Positions 34,332 through 44,012 of a DNA stretch of 64,000 bases are shown here, one piece after another. The notes below the pieces were generated by a model that did no database searches, had not been told where the DNA came from, and saw nothing but the letters and a program-made list of their open reading frames with translations. Position 1 is the first letter of the stretch. Every line of letters starts with the position of its first letter. The position numbers were made by a program, and so were the translations under genes. This DNA is from Rhodococcoides fascians NBRC 12155 = LMG 3623 (GTDB taxonomy: Bacteria > Actinomycetota > Actinomycetes > Mycobacteriales > Mycobacteriaceae), in NCBI RefSeq assembly GCF_001894785.1, contig NZ_BCWW01000001.1, positions 682,001-746,000 on the forward strand. Direction: 5' to 3'.

Positions 34332-35045
34332 TCACCCGGATATCCGATCGAGCCACTCGGCCAACAACTGCCGCTCCGAATCGCTCAGTACGTCGATGTC
34401 GGAAATCGAGGCTCGCAAGGCAATCGCTGCACCGTGCGCAGAGCTTTCGGGATACCGAGGTGTGTCGACGACGATGTGGCGCATGACTGCATCGAACAGC
34501 TCGTCGGCGAGTCCGACGTCTCGGCGATCGTGCTGTGTGCCGAGGATGGTCAGGACAGCACCCGTACCCGCGGCATGAATGAGCTCCACCGCGCGCTGCT
34601 CGGTGACCCGAAGTCGGCCGGTGCGGGCTATCCGGCGAATCCGTGCCGCGAGAACGGCTTCTCCTTCCCGGACCGCGGGAGAATCGGGCACTCGAGCAGG
34701 GTCGCTGAGCAGAGCGAACAAGGTTGGGTTGGCGATCCCGAACTCGATCTGTGCGCGCCATCCGGTTCTCAGATCCTCCACGGGGTCACCGTTCTCGGCG
34801 AGCTCATTGTCTGCGATCTCGGACTTCGTGGACACATAGGTGGCCATGACATGTTCGGCGACGGCGTCGAGCAGACCATTCTTATCCCCGAACAATCGGT
34901 AGATGGCCGGTGCTTGAACCCCGGCCGACTCGGCGACGCCGCGTGTGGTCACCGCCCCAGGGCCGTTTTCTTGCAGAAGCCGAGCTGCGGCATCGACGAT
35001 TCGTCGACGTGTGCTGTCTCTGGTGCTCGTCGACGAATCCTTCAC
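34332..35045 (-). CDS. TetR-family repressor
   Basis: A 237-residue TetR regulator. The helix-turn-helix spans AVTTRGVAESAGVQAPAIYR, and a larger ligand-binding domain follows. The GTG at 35045 is preferred, because a start at 35063 would put the inverted repeat at 35052-35075 into the gene. It diverges from an NmrA-like oxidoreductase gene and probably controls it. Confidence 0.87.
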   Translation of the reverse strand: MKDSSTSTRDSTRRRIVDAAARLLQENGPGAVTTRGVAESAGVQAPAIYRLFGDKNGLLDAVAEHVMATYVSTKSEIADNELAENGDPVEDLRTGWRAQIEFGIANPTLFALLSDPARVPDSPAVREGEAVLAARIRRIARTGRLRVTEQRAVELIHAAGTGAVLTILGTQHDRRDVGLADELFDAVMRHIVVDTPRYPESSAHGAAIALRASISDIDVLSDSERQLLAEWLDRISG

Positions 35046-35051
35046 GTATCG

Positions 35052-35115
35052 ACGATAACGCACTGTTGCTATCGTTGTGTTTCCGGTGTTAGCTTTTATC
35101 TAATTCCATTGATAA
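35052..35115. promoter_or_regulatory. Inverted repeats between tetR-type gene and NmrA-like gene
   Basis: Two dyads share a GATA/TATC core: ACGATA-N12-TATCGT (35052-35075) and TTATC-N10-GATAA (35096-35115). They fill the divergent promoter gap and are candidate operators for the adjacent TetR protein. Confidence 0.4.
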
Positions 35116-35127
35116 CAGGAGGTCGTC

Positions 35128-35988
35128 ATGATCGTCATCACCGGAGCTACCGGGGCATTGAACGGTGCCACCGTCGACCATCTACTCGAACTCGTTCACC
35201 CCTCGGAGATCGCCGTCGCGGTTCGCGATGTGGCTCGGGCGCAGCGCTTTGCGGATCGTGGCGTGCAGGTGCGTCGAGGCGATTATGACGATTCGGACTC
35301 GCTGACGACGGCGTTCGACGGGGCAGACCAGGTGTTGCTCGTCTCGTCCAGCGATCCCGGGGCCGACGCGACAGCGTTGCATCGCAACGCGATCGACGCG
35401 GCGGTCGCCGCCGGTGCCGGGCGCATTCTCTATACGAGTCACCAGGGCTCGGGGCTCGACAGTCCGTTCAAGCCTGCGCGCGATCATGCTGCGACCGAGC
35501 AGATGTTGGCCGACAGCGGTGTGGCGTGGACGTCGTTACGCAACGGCTTCTACGCACACAGCCTCGATTTCGTCATGGGCGATTGGCGCGAGACCGGCGT
35601 TGTATCCATACCCGTGGACGGCCCTGTTTCGTGGACCGACAGAGCGGATTCGGCGGAAGCTGCCGCCGCGATACTCACGTCGGATGGCGCATACGAGGGC
35701 CCCACGGTGTTGACGGCCCGCGATGCTCCGACAATGACCGAGGTAGCGGCCATCGCGTCGACAGTCGTGGGTCGAAAGATCGAGGTATCGATCGTGGGTG
35801 AGGAGCAGTGGGTCGCCGATCGCGTGGCTGCAGGTGCGAACGAGTTCATGGCTCGCTTCACCCTTGGCATCTTTCTCGCCGCCCACGACGGCCGATTCGC
35901 CGGTACCGACCCGCTGTTGGGCGAACTGCTCGGTCGCGAACCACGAACTACGCGTGACTTTCTCGTGTCGAGTGAACGCGCGACGTGA
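35128..35988 (+). CDS. NmrA-like NAD(P)H-binding oxidoreductase
   Basis: A 286-residue atypical short-chain dehydrogenase fold of the NmrA/quinone oxidoreductase 2 type. The nucleotide-binding start is VITGATGALNGATVDHLLE and the second strand ends in DADQVLLVSSSD-like sequence; the catalytic YxxxK of true SDRs is absent. AGGAGG lies 5 bp before the ATG. Members reduce quinones or sense NADPH. The divergent TetR gene suggests induction by a xenobiotic or quinone. Confidence 0.85.
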   Translation: MIVITGATGALNGATVDHLLELVHPSEIAVAVRDVARAQRFADRGVQVRRGDYDDSDSLTTAFDGADQVLLVSSSDPGADATALHRNAIDAAVAAGAGRILYTSHQGSGLDSPFKPARDHAATEQMLADSGVAWTSLRNGFYAHSLDFVMGDWRETGVVSIPVDGPVSWTDRADSAEAAAAILTSDGAYEGPTVLTARDAPTMTEVAAIASTVVGRKIEVSIVGEEQWVADRVAAGANEFMARFTLGIFLAAHDGRFAGTDPLLGELLGREPRTTRDFLVSSERAT

Positions 35989-36098
35989 CATAGCCGTGCC
36001 CGCCGCCGTTGCCTTCAGTTTATCGCTGAGTTGGGGGCTTGCGGCAAGACCCAGTCGGTGGTGCACACTCTTCCGGCTACCGACACGGAGGAATTTCT

Positions 36099-36536
36099 AT
36101 GGCAGACATGGCCGACACACCGGAGCGATTTCGCGTGCACGAGTCCGGTGCCTACTTTCATGGCACGAAGGCCGATCTGAAGGCCGGCGATTTCTTGTCT
36201 CCCGGCTATCGCTCCAATTACCGTCCCGAGCACATCTCGAACTACATCTACATGACCAAGGTGCTGGACGGTGCCGTGCTCGCGGCCGAGATGGCCGTCG
36301 GCGAGGGGCGTCCTCGGGTCTACATCGTCCAGCCGACCGGCAGTGTCGAGGACGATCCGAACGTGACGGACAAGAAGTTCCCCGGCAATCCGACTCATTC
36401 CTACCGCAGCGCGGAACCGGTACGCATCGTCGAAGAGACGTCCGAGTGGGTCGGGCATTCGCCCGAATATCTGAACCGGTTTCGTGAAGGTTTGGAGAAG
36501 TTGAGGCAGACGGAAACTGCGGTTCTCTACGACTAG
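36099..36536 (+). CDS. arr: Rifampin ADP-ribosyltransferase
   Basis: A 145-residue Arr enzyme, which inactivates rifamycins by ADP-ribosylating the C23 hydroxyl. Landmarks of the family are AYFHGTKADLKAGD near the N-terminus, SNYRPEHISNYIYMT, the AAEMAVGEGRPRVYIVQP strand pair and FPGNPTHSYRSAEP. Length matches mycobacterial Arr. GGAGG precedes the ATG at 36099. Such genes are intrinsic in many mycobacteria and rhodococci; no mobile element is adjacent. Confidence 0.93.
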   Translation: MADMADTPERFRVHESGAYFHGTKADLKAGDFLSPGYRSNYRPEHISNYIYMTKVLDGAVLAAEMAVGEGRPRVYIVQPTGSVEDDPNVTDKKFPGNPTHSYRSAEPVRIVEETSEWVGHSPEYLNRFREGLEKLRQTETAVLYD

Positions 36537-36573
36537 CCGGTGAGTTTTCGCTCGTACCGGGGTCCACCCCAGC

Positions 36574-37441
36574 ATGACGACACAGACAGTTTCCGTTCCC
36601 GGTGCGACCCTGACGTACGACGTGATCGGCGAACTCGAGCCCGGGGTCACTCCCTTGGTGCTGATCGGCTCACCGATGGATGCGAGCGGGTTCGGGACGT
36701 TGGCATCGCACTTCCGCGACCGAGTGGTCGTCACGTACGACCCGAGAAATGTCGGACGCAGTCGACGAGACGACACGACCGCCGCGGTCACCTTCGGCCA
36801 GCATGCCGACGACCTGCACGCAGTGCTCACCGCCGTCGGCCATGGGCCGGTCGATGTATTCGCCTCGAGCGGGGGTGCGGTCAATGCGCTGGTACTCGTC
36901 AGCAGATACCCGTCCGACGTTCGGATGTTGGTGGCCCACGAACCACCCGCCGGAGGCACCCTGCCGGACCGCGAGAACATCGCGACCGTGTGCGCAAAAC
37001 ATGGTGGCCGCATACGACGCTCACGGCCGCGGTCCGGCCATGGCCCAGTTCATGGCGTTGCTCATGCACGCAGGCCCCATCGACAACACGTTCTTCGATC
37101 GCCCGGCACCGGACCCGGCGCAGTTCGGCCTCTCGGCCGAGGACGACGGAACCCGCGACGACGCCCTGCTGTCCAACATGCGAGGCGGCGGAGTCGATTT
37201 CGCGCCCGACGTCGACGCAATGCGTGCTGCTCCCACCACGGTCGTGATCGGAGTCGGCGAAGAATCCGGCGGTCCCGAGGACGGTCACATCGCCGCTCGC
37301 GCAGCATATTCCACTGCATCGACCCTCGGATCGGAGCCGATCGTCTTTCCCGGTGGCCACTCGGGCTTCCTCGGCGGTGAATTCGGTCAGATGGGAAAGC
37401 CGACCGAATTTGCCGAAAAACTTCGGAAAGTATTGAGCTGA
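36574..37441 (+). pseudogene. Alpha/beta hydrolase gene broken by a +1 frameshift
   Basis: The first part (36574 to about 36995) encodes an alpha/beta hydrolase start with oxyanion and nucleophile region VDVFASSGGAVNALVL (Ser in a variant GxSxG). Homology then continues in the next frame from about NMVAAYDAHGRGPAMAQFM to VFPGGHSGFLGG and a stop at 37441, with the catalytic His in GGHSG. The switch lies at AAAA 36996-36999: removing one A restores a single frame of about 288 residues. Real mutation and homopolymer sequencing error are both possible. The rest of the gene is intact, which argues for an error or a very recent event. Confidence 0.75.
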
Positions 37442-37474
37442 AGAAGCTTTCGTCCTACAGAACCAGGAGCAATC

Positions 37475-38092
37475 ATGGGCCTCATCACGTTGGAGCTGTT
37501 CGCCACCCTCGACCTCGTCGCGCAATCACCCGGAAGCCCAGAGGAAGACCCCGAGAACTTTCCCTTCGGCGGCTGGCAGGCTCCTCTGCTCGACCAGGTT
37601 TCGGGGGCGCAGGTCGCCGCCGCTTACGAGGGCACGGATGCGCTCCTGCTCGGGCGGCGCACCTACGACATCTTCGCCGCGTACTGGCCGCACCAACACG
37701 ATTCGTTCGCAACGTTGTTCAACACGATCCCGAAATACGTGGCCTCCCGCGGCACACCCGATCTGCTGTGGAACGGTTCGACCCAGCTCGGACCGGACCT
37801 GGCCGGAGCCGTGCGTGAGATCCGAGATCGACACGACAATATCAAGGTGGTCGGAAGTCTCGATCTGGTGCAGACCCTGTTGCGCGAGAAGCTCTTCGAT
37901 CGACTCGATCTGTGGGTGCATCCCATCCTTCTCGGAGTGGGAAAGAAGGTGTTCGCCGACGGCACCGTGCCCAGCAATCTGACGCTGCTCGAGCCACCGG
38001 CCGTCGACGGCAAGGGCACCGTCTACCTGCGGTACGGCCTCGACACCGGGACCCCGGACGTCGGCAACATGGACGACGTACTGACCGACTAG
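37475..38092 (+). CDS. RibD C-terminal/dihydrofolate reductase-like protein
   Basis: A 205-residue protein of the RibD_C (DHFR-fold) family. Typical features are LELFATLDLVAQ at strand 1, TDALLLGRRTYDIFAAYWP, VVGSLDLVQTLL and a closing LLGVGKKVF segment. These small reductases use NADPH; the substrate is often unknown. CAGGAGCA precedes the ATG. It follows the broken hydrolase by 33 bp and may be co-transcribed with it. Confidence 0.85.
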   Translation: MGLITLELFATLDLVAQSPGSPEEDPENFPFGGWQAPLLDQVSGAQVAAAYEGTDALLLGRRTYDIFAAYWPHQHDSFATLFNTIPKYVASRGTPDLLWNGSTQLGPDLAGAVREIRDRHDNIKVVGSLDLVQTLLREKLFDRLDLWVHPILLGVGKKVFADGTVPSNLTLLEPPAVDGKGTVYLRYGLDTGTPDVGNMDDVLTD

Positions 38093-38105
38093 ATCGGAGG
38101 GCAAT

Positions 38106-38828
38106 TCACTTCTTCTGCCGTCGGCTCCCGCCGTGCCAATCCTGTTGCACGCCAACCTCGTCCTCCGTCACCCCCAGTGCCTTCAACTGGGGGAGTTCAC
38201 GCATGCTGCGCTTCATCTCGGCAAATCCAGGGAATCGTGCGAGTCCGATCACGTTGTCCCACAGCGGTACTGCTTCTTCGTCGCTGGGTAGTCGGCTGAT
38301 CACCGGGCCGAAGAATGCGACACCGTCCGGCGGCTCGAAAGCGATGATGGGTGTGCCGACGTCCTTTCCGGTCAGCGACAGTGCATGATCGGTTTCGCCC
38401 CGGATCTCGTCGTCGATCGTCGAATCATCCAGTGCTGCAGTGTGATGGGTGGGCAGCCCGACTTCCTCGAGGATCGGCCCGAGGAATGCCGCGGTGCCGC
38501 GATGTCCGTGGCTCGCTGCGTCGTCGGGCACGATCTCGGTATCGAATATGTGGGTGCCGAGCGCCTCGTACAGCGGCCCGACAGCGTCCGACCCATGCTC
38601 ACGACGAACAGAGGCAGCGGCCCGCAACAGTCGCAGACCCGCGGTGTGGCCGGCCTCGTACTCGGGTGGGAAATGGGCGTCGTAGTCGATATGGGAGTTG
38701 AGCAGGCGAAGCGAGATGAACCGCCAGTCGACGGTGTAGTCGCGCTGGGCCTGAACCTTGCGAACCCATTTGCTGGTCATCCACGCGAACGGGCATACCG
38801 GATCGAAATAGAAATCGATATCGGACAT
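38106..38828 (-). CDS. DsbA-like thioredoxin-fold protein (mycothiol-dependent nitroreductase-like)
   Basis: A 240-residue DsbA-fold protein. The start at 38828 has AAGGAG upstream. The active-site region is FDPVCPFAWMTSKWVRKV: one cysteine followed by P-F-A, so it is a monothiol version of the CxxC site. The overall pattern matches the Rv2466c group of mycothiol-linked reductases. A LysR gene lies 37 bp upstream on the same strand and may form an operon with it. Confidence 0.82.
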   Translation of the reverse strand: MSDIDFYFDPVCPFAWMTSKWVRKVQAQRDYTVDWRFISLRLLNSHIDYDAHFPPEYEAGHTAGLRLLRAAASVRREHGSDAVGPLYEALGTHIFDTEIVPDDAASHGHRGTAAFLGPILEEVGLPTHHTAALDDSTIDDEIRGETDHALSLTGKDVGTPIIAFEPPDGVAFFGPVISRLPSDEEAVPLWDNVIGLARFPGFAEMKRSMRELPQLKALGVTEDEVGVQQDWHGGSRRQKK

Positions 38829-38865
38829 CAGGGGACTCTCCTTGTGGGGCGTAGGTTCCGTGCGT

Positions 38866-39774
38866 TCATTTCTCACCCAGCAGAGCCGAGCGTTGTTCGG
38901 TGACCACCGCACGAATTGCGTCGATCACCGCCGACACTTCGGGTCGTCTGAGAGTTTCGGTGCGGGTGACGAGCCAGTAGGTCAGGGTCACCGCGATGGC
39001 GTCGGGCAGGATTCGTTGCAGGTCGGGGTGTCGGTCGGCCATGAAACACGGCAACAATCCGATGCCCGCCGAGGCTCGGGTGGCCTCGACGTGGACGAAG
39101 ACGTTGGTCGACGTCACCGATTCGCGCATCGTCGGAGTGAAGTTGGGGGCCAGATCCAGATCGTCGACGTGCAGCATCGAGTCGATGAAATAGATGAACG
39201 GATGCGCGGCGAGGTCGGCCGGCACCTGCGGTGTGCCGTGCTCGTCCACGTAGGTCTGCGACGCGTACAGACCCAGCACGTAGTCGCCGAGTCTGATGGC
39301 CTCCGCCCGATGCACCTGCGGTTGTCCGACGACGATCTCGATGTCCAATCCGGACCGTTGCCTCGACGCACGTCTGGTGGTCGCGACGATCTCCACCGAC
39401 ACCAGCGGATGGGTGCGTTGCACGCGAGCAGCCGCGGGAGCTGCGATGTAGGCACTGAAACCGTCCGTGGCCGAAATGCGTACGACGCCCTTCAGCGCAC
39501 CCGCGTCGCTCGAGACCAGCGTCTGCAGCGCGTTTTCGACGGCCTCGGCAGCGGCGAGTGCGCCGTGCCCCAGTTGGGTCAGTTCCCAACCTCCGCCGGC
39601 GCGGGTGAGCACTCGTCCGCCGAGTGTGTCCTCGAGTGCGGCGATGCGTCGGGAGATGGTCGTGTGGTTGATGCCGAGGTCGTCGGCAGCGGAGCTGTAG
39701 CGTCCGGTTCGACTGACGGCGAGCAGGACCAGCAGGTCGTCGGCACTGGGAACCTTCCCGTCACCGCGTGTCAT
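38866..39774 (-). CDS. LysR-family transcriptional regulator
   Basis: A 302-residue LysR protein with winged helix around SSAADDLGINHTTISRRIAA and an effector domain. The Met at 39774 gives the usual N-terminus; an upstream start would intrude on the divergent promoter. It diverges from the MHS transporter and 3-hydroxybutyrate dehydrogenase genes and is their likely activator. It may also be co-transcribed with the DsbA-like gene downstream. Confidence 0.87.
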   Translation of the reverse strand: MTRGDGKVPSADDLLVLLAVSRTGRYSSAADDLGINHTTISRRIAALEDTLGGRVLTRAGGGWELTQLGHGALAAAEAVENALQTLVSSDAGALKGVVRISATDGFSAYIAAPAAARVQRTHPLVSVEIVATTRRASRQRSGLDIEIVVGQPQVHRAEAIRLGDYVLGLYASQTYVDEHGTPQVPADLAAHPFIYFIDSMLHVDDLDLAPNFTPTMRESVTSTNVFVHVEATRASAGIGLLPCFMADRHPDLQRILPDAIAVTLTYWLVTRTETLRRPEVSAVIDAIRAVVTEQRSALLGEK

Positions 39775-39913
39775 GTGTGCAGTTTTGCAGATCGAACCTG
39801 CGTCCATGCCTCTTGCGCAGAAAAAGATCTGCACCAATACTCAGACCAACCCCGCTACATGTGTGGTCTGTCACAAACACGAGCACGCAGTGCCGAGCAA
39901 CACAGGAGAAGCT

Positions 39914-41329
39914 ATGAGCGTCGACCGACCGCTGGCAGAAAGGTCCGAGCCGGACCCCGATGCCACCCCCACGGGCCTGAAGAAGGTCGTCGGAGCATCG
40001 ATGGCCGGCACCATCGTCGAATGGTACGAGTTCTTTCTCTACGGAACCGCCGCCACACTGGTGTTCAGCAAGATTTTCTTCGCGGCCGGAACCAGTGAGC
40101 TCGACGCCATTCTCGCGGCCTTCGTCACCTACGCCGTCGGCTTCGTCGCACGACCCTTGGGCGGCATCGTCTTCGGACACTACGGCGACAAGTACGGCCG
40201 AAAGAAGCTGCTGCAGTTCAGCCTCGTCCTCGTCGGTGGTGCCACGTTCCTCATGGGCTGCCTACCGACATTCGAGGCCATCGGCTACTGGGCACCGGCA
40301 CTGCTGGTCACCCTGCGATTCATTCAGGGCTTCGCCGTCGGCGGCGAATGGGGCGGCGCGGTTCTCCTTGTCGCAGAACATAGTCCGAACAAGAGCCGCG
40401 GATTCTGGGCCAGCTGGCCGCAGGCAGGCGTGCCCGCCGGTAACCTCCTCGCCACCGTCGCACTGCTCGTCCTGACGACAACCCTGTCCGACGAAGCGTT
40501 CCTCAGCTGGGGCTGGCGCGTCGCGTTCTGGCTCTCTGCCGTCATCGTTTTCGTCGGCTACTACATCCGTACCAAGGTCTCCGACGCCCCGATCTTCCTC
40601 GAGGCACACAAGCAGGCCGAGGTCATCAAGGCCGCGTCGTACGGCGTCTTCGAGGTCGTGAAGCGTTACCCGCGTGGCGTATTCACCGCGATGGGTCTGC
40701 GCTTCGGTGAGAACGTCATGTACTACCTCGTCGTCACCTTCTCCATCACCTACCTCAAGGTGGAGGTCGGCACCGACACCAGCACGATCCTGTGGTGGAT
40801 GCTCATCGCCCACGCGATCCACTTCTGCACGATTCCGTTGGTGGGCAGGCTCGCCGACCGCATCGGCCGCCGTCCGGTGTACTTCGCCGGTGCCCTCACC
40901 GCGGCAACGTGGGGCTTCTTCGCCTTCCCGATGATGAACAGCGGCCATAACGTCGTCATCCTGCTGGCCATCATCATCGGCCTGATGTTCCACGCCTTCA
41001 TGTACGCCACGCAGCCGGCCATCATGGCCGAGATGTTCCCGACGCGGATGCGGTATTCCGGTGTGTCCCTCGGCTATCAGGTCACCTCGATCGTCGCCGG
41101 CTCGCTGGCCCCGATCATCGCGGTGAAGCTGCTCGACATTTACGGCTCGTCCGTCCCGATCGCGGTGTACCTGGCCGTGGCCTGCGCGATCACCGTGGTT
41201 GCCGTCGTCGTAGCCAGGGAGACAAAGGGACTGGCGCTCGAAAGCATCGACATCGCCGACGCCAAGAACTTGGCCACCGAAGCCGAGCTGGCCAAGGCCG
41301 GTCTGCTCGATCCGAGTGTAAAGCGGTGA
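39914..41329 (+). CDS. MHS-family (MFS) proton symporter, probably for a hydroxy/keto acid
   Basis: A 471-residue MHS transporter with GTIVEWYEFFLYGTAATLVF at helix 1, HYGDKYGRKKLL in the helix 2-3 loop and RFIQGFAVGGEWGGAVLL at helix 4. The ATG at 39914 is preceded by AGGAGAA. The following dehydrogenase overlaps its stop by 4 bp, so 3-hydroxybutyrate or a related acid is a reasonable substrate (inference from context). The first residues are polar and cytoplasmic. Confidence 0.9.
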   Translation: MSVDRPLAERSEPDPDATPTGLKKVVGASMAGTIVEWYEFFLYGTAATLVFSKIFFAAGTSELDAILAAFVTYAVGFVARPLGGIVFGHYGDKYGRKKLLQFSLVLVGGATFLMGCLPTFEAIGYWAPALLVTLRFIQGFAVGGEWGGAVLLVAEHSPNKSRGFWASWPQAGVPAGNLLATVALLVLTTTLSDEAFLSWGWRVAFWLSAVIVFVGYYIRTKVSDAPIFLEAHKQAEVIKAASYGVFEVVKRYPRGVFTAMGLRFGENVMYYLVVTFSITYLKVEVGTDTSTILWWMLIAHAIHFCTIPLVGRLADRIGRRPVYFAGALTAATWGFFAFPMMNSGHNVVILLAIIIGLMFHAFMYATQPAIMAEMFPTRMRYSGVSLGYQVTSIVAGSLAPIIAVKLLDIYGSSVPIAVYLAVACAITVVAVVVARETKGLALESIDIADAKNLATEAELAKAGLLDPSVKR

Positions 41330-42072
41330 CCGACCTGACCGGACGCTCCGCCCTCGTCACCGGGGGAGCGTCCGGTATCGGGGCCGCCTGCGCGCGTGAG
41401 CTCGCCGGCCGCGGTGCCCGCGTCACCATCGCCGACGTGAACGACGTCGCAGCAAAGGAATTGGCAGCCGAGCTCGAAGGCGAGGTGTGGTCGGTCGATC
41501 TGCTCGACACCGCCGCACTGGACGACCTTCGGCTCGACGTCGACATCCTCGTCAACAATGCGGGTATCCAAACCGTCGCACCGATCGTCGACTTCGACCC
41601 CGGCGCGTTCCGCCGCATTCAGACGCTGATGGTGGAGGCACCGTTCCTGCTGATTCGTGCGGCGCTGCCTGGGATGTATGCACGCCGGTTCGGCCGAGTC
41701 ATCAATCTGTCGTCGGTGCACGGACTGCGGGCATCGGAATTCAAGGTCGCCTACGTCACCGCCAAACACGCACTCGAAGGACTGTCGAAGGTGACAGCCC
41801 TCGAAGGTGCCGCGCATGGCGTGACGAGCAACTGCGTCAACCCCGGATACGTCCGCACACCGCTGGTCGAAAAACAGATCGCCGATCAGGCCAAGGCGCA
41901 CGGGATTCCCGAGAACGAGGTACTGGAGAAAGTTTTGCTGACCGAGGCCGCCATCAAGAGACTCGTCGAACCGGCCGAAGTCGCCTCGCTGGTGGGATGG
42001 CTGACGTCCAAGAACGCAGGCATGGTCACCGGGGCGTCGTACACCATGGACGGTGGTTGGTCGGCTCGTTGA
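41326..42072 (+). CDS. bdhA: 3-Hydroxybutyrate dehydrogenase (SDR family)
   Basis: A 248-residue short-chain dehydrogenase that oxidises D-3-hydroxybutyrate to acetoacetate with NAD. Visible motifs are TGGASGIGAACARELA (cofactor), NNAGIQTVAPI, catalytic Ser in INLSSVHGL and YVTAKHAL (Tyr and Lys). The HGL and FKVAY context and the long helical insert before AAIKRLVEPAEVA match this subgroup. The GTG start overlaps the transporter stop. The product feeds acetyl-CoA metabolism via the thiolase route. Confidence 0.88.
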   Translation: MTDLTGRSALVTGGASGIGAACARELAGRGARVTIADVNDVAAKELAAELEGEVWSVDLLDTAALDDLRLDVDILVNNAGIQTVAPIVDFDPGAFRRIQTLMVEAPFLLIRAALPGMYARRFGRVINLSSVHGLRASEFKVAYVTAKHALEGLSKVTALEGAAHGVTSNCVNPGYVRTPLVEKQIADQAKAHGIPENEVLEKVLLTEAAIKRLVEPAEVASLVGWLTSKNAGMVTGASYTMDGGWSAR

Positions 42073-42138
42073 ATTCGGTGCCGCCCGTCTGCTGCGCCCC
42101 CCACTTTGGGATCAATGTGGGTTTCAGTCGCTCAGATT

Positions 42139-42203
42139 GCAACAAAGTCGCATTCATCCGGATCGGGTCGCCGCACCCCACCGGATGAATGCGGCTTTGT
42201 TGC
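42139..42203. repeat. Large intergenic hairpin, 23-bp arms
   Basis: Arms at 42139-42161 and 42181-42203 match at 22 of 23 positions (outer bases GCAACAAAG, inner bases CATCCGG) around a 19-nt loop. The 6-mer CTCAGA flanks it on both sides as a direct repeat. It lies after bdhA and before the tRNA-Ser terminator. It may terminate bdhA transcripts or be a small palindromic mobile or REP-like element. Only one copy was seen here. Confidence 0.75.
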
Positions 42204-42296
42204 ACTCAGACGGACTCGAACGCCCATTGATCCGGAGACGGGTGGGCTGATCGGGAGACGGGTGGGCGCGAGCCGGAGCACCCCTCCCCGAACAGC

Positions 42297-42330
42297 AAGA
42301 AGCCCCCGTGACGTGTCACGGGGGCTTCTT
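42297..42330 (-). terminator. Terminator of tRNA-Ser
   Basis: A perfect 16-bp stem, AAGAAGCCCCCGTGAC and its complement, with a 2-nt centre, lies immediately after the tRNA 3' end on the minus strand. It is the strongest hairpin of this intergenic region, and a T-containing tail follows. Confidence 0.9.
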
Positions 42331-42418
42331 TGGCGGAGGATAGGGGATTTGAACCCCTGAGGGCGTTAACCCAACCCGCGTTCCAGGCGAGCGCCATAGG
42401 CCACTAGGCGAATCCTCC
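42331..42418 (-). tRNA. tRNA-Ser (anticodon GGA)
   Basis: An 88-nt class II tRNA on the minus strand. The acceptor stem pairs GGAGGAT with ATCCTCC, followed by G and an encoded CCA. The anticodon loop is CTGGAAC within CTCGC/GCGGG, giving GGA. A long variable arm follows, then the T loop GGTTCAAATCC. A perfect hairpin terminator is directly downstream. Confidence 0.95.
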
Positions 42419-42516
42419 GTGGGGGAGCTTACCCGGTTACCCCCACCAACTCCCAAATCGGGAGGCGCGAAGGGTGGTGATGCGTTGCTCGACGGGAGGC
42501 GGCTACACTTCCTAAC

Positions 42517-42602
42517 GGATCCCGCGCGGCGCGCATCCTGTGAACTCCCCCAGGGCCGGAAGGCAGCAAGGGTCAATGGGCTCTGCCGGGTGCGCGGGGT
42601 CC
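42517..42602 (+). ncRNA. ffs: Small signal recognition particle RNA (4.5S type)
   Basis: The universal SRP core is plain: CCAGGGCCGGAAGGCAGCAA with the GGAA tetraloop and the asymmetric loop that binds Ffh. The ends pair (GGATCCCGCGC with GCGCGGGGTCC), defining a hairpin of about 86 nt, and a CCTTT-type end follows. It sits 60 bp before the aminotransferase gene, the same neighbourhood (tRNA-Ser, ffs, dnaX region) seen in mycobacteria. Confidence 0.93.
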
Positions 42603-42617
42603 CCTTTATTTCAGTGA

Positions 42618-43949
<1,332 letters not shown>

Positions 43950-43955
43950 ACGCAT

Positions 43956-43995
43956 GTGAGTGGAAACTCGTAGCAGGCTACGCGGTTCCACTCAC
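43956..43995. repeat. Palindromic intergenic repeat, copy 2
   Basis: A 40-nt element with arms GTGAGTGGAA/TTCCACTCAC and inner CGTAG-CAGG-CTACG. The outer palindrome extends to CGCAT/ATGCG (43951-44000). The small stem GCGGC-GAA-GCCGC (43998-44010) follows, as in copy 1. It lies between two convergent genes. Confidence 0.88.
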
Positions 43996-44012
43996 ATGCG
44001 GCGAAGCCGCTC

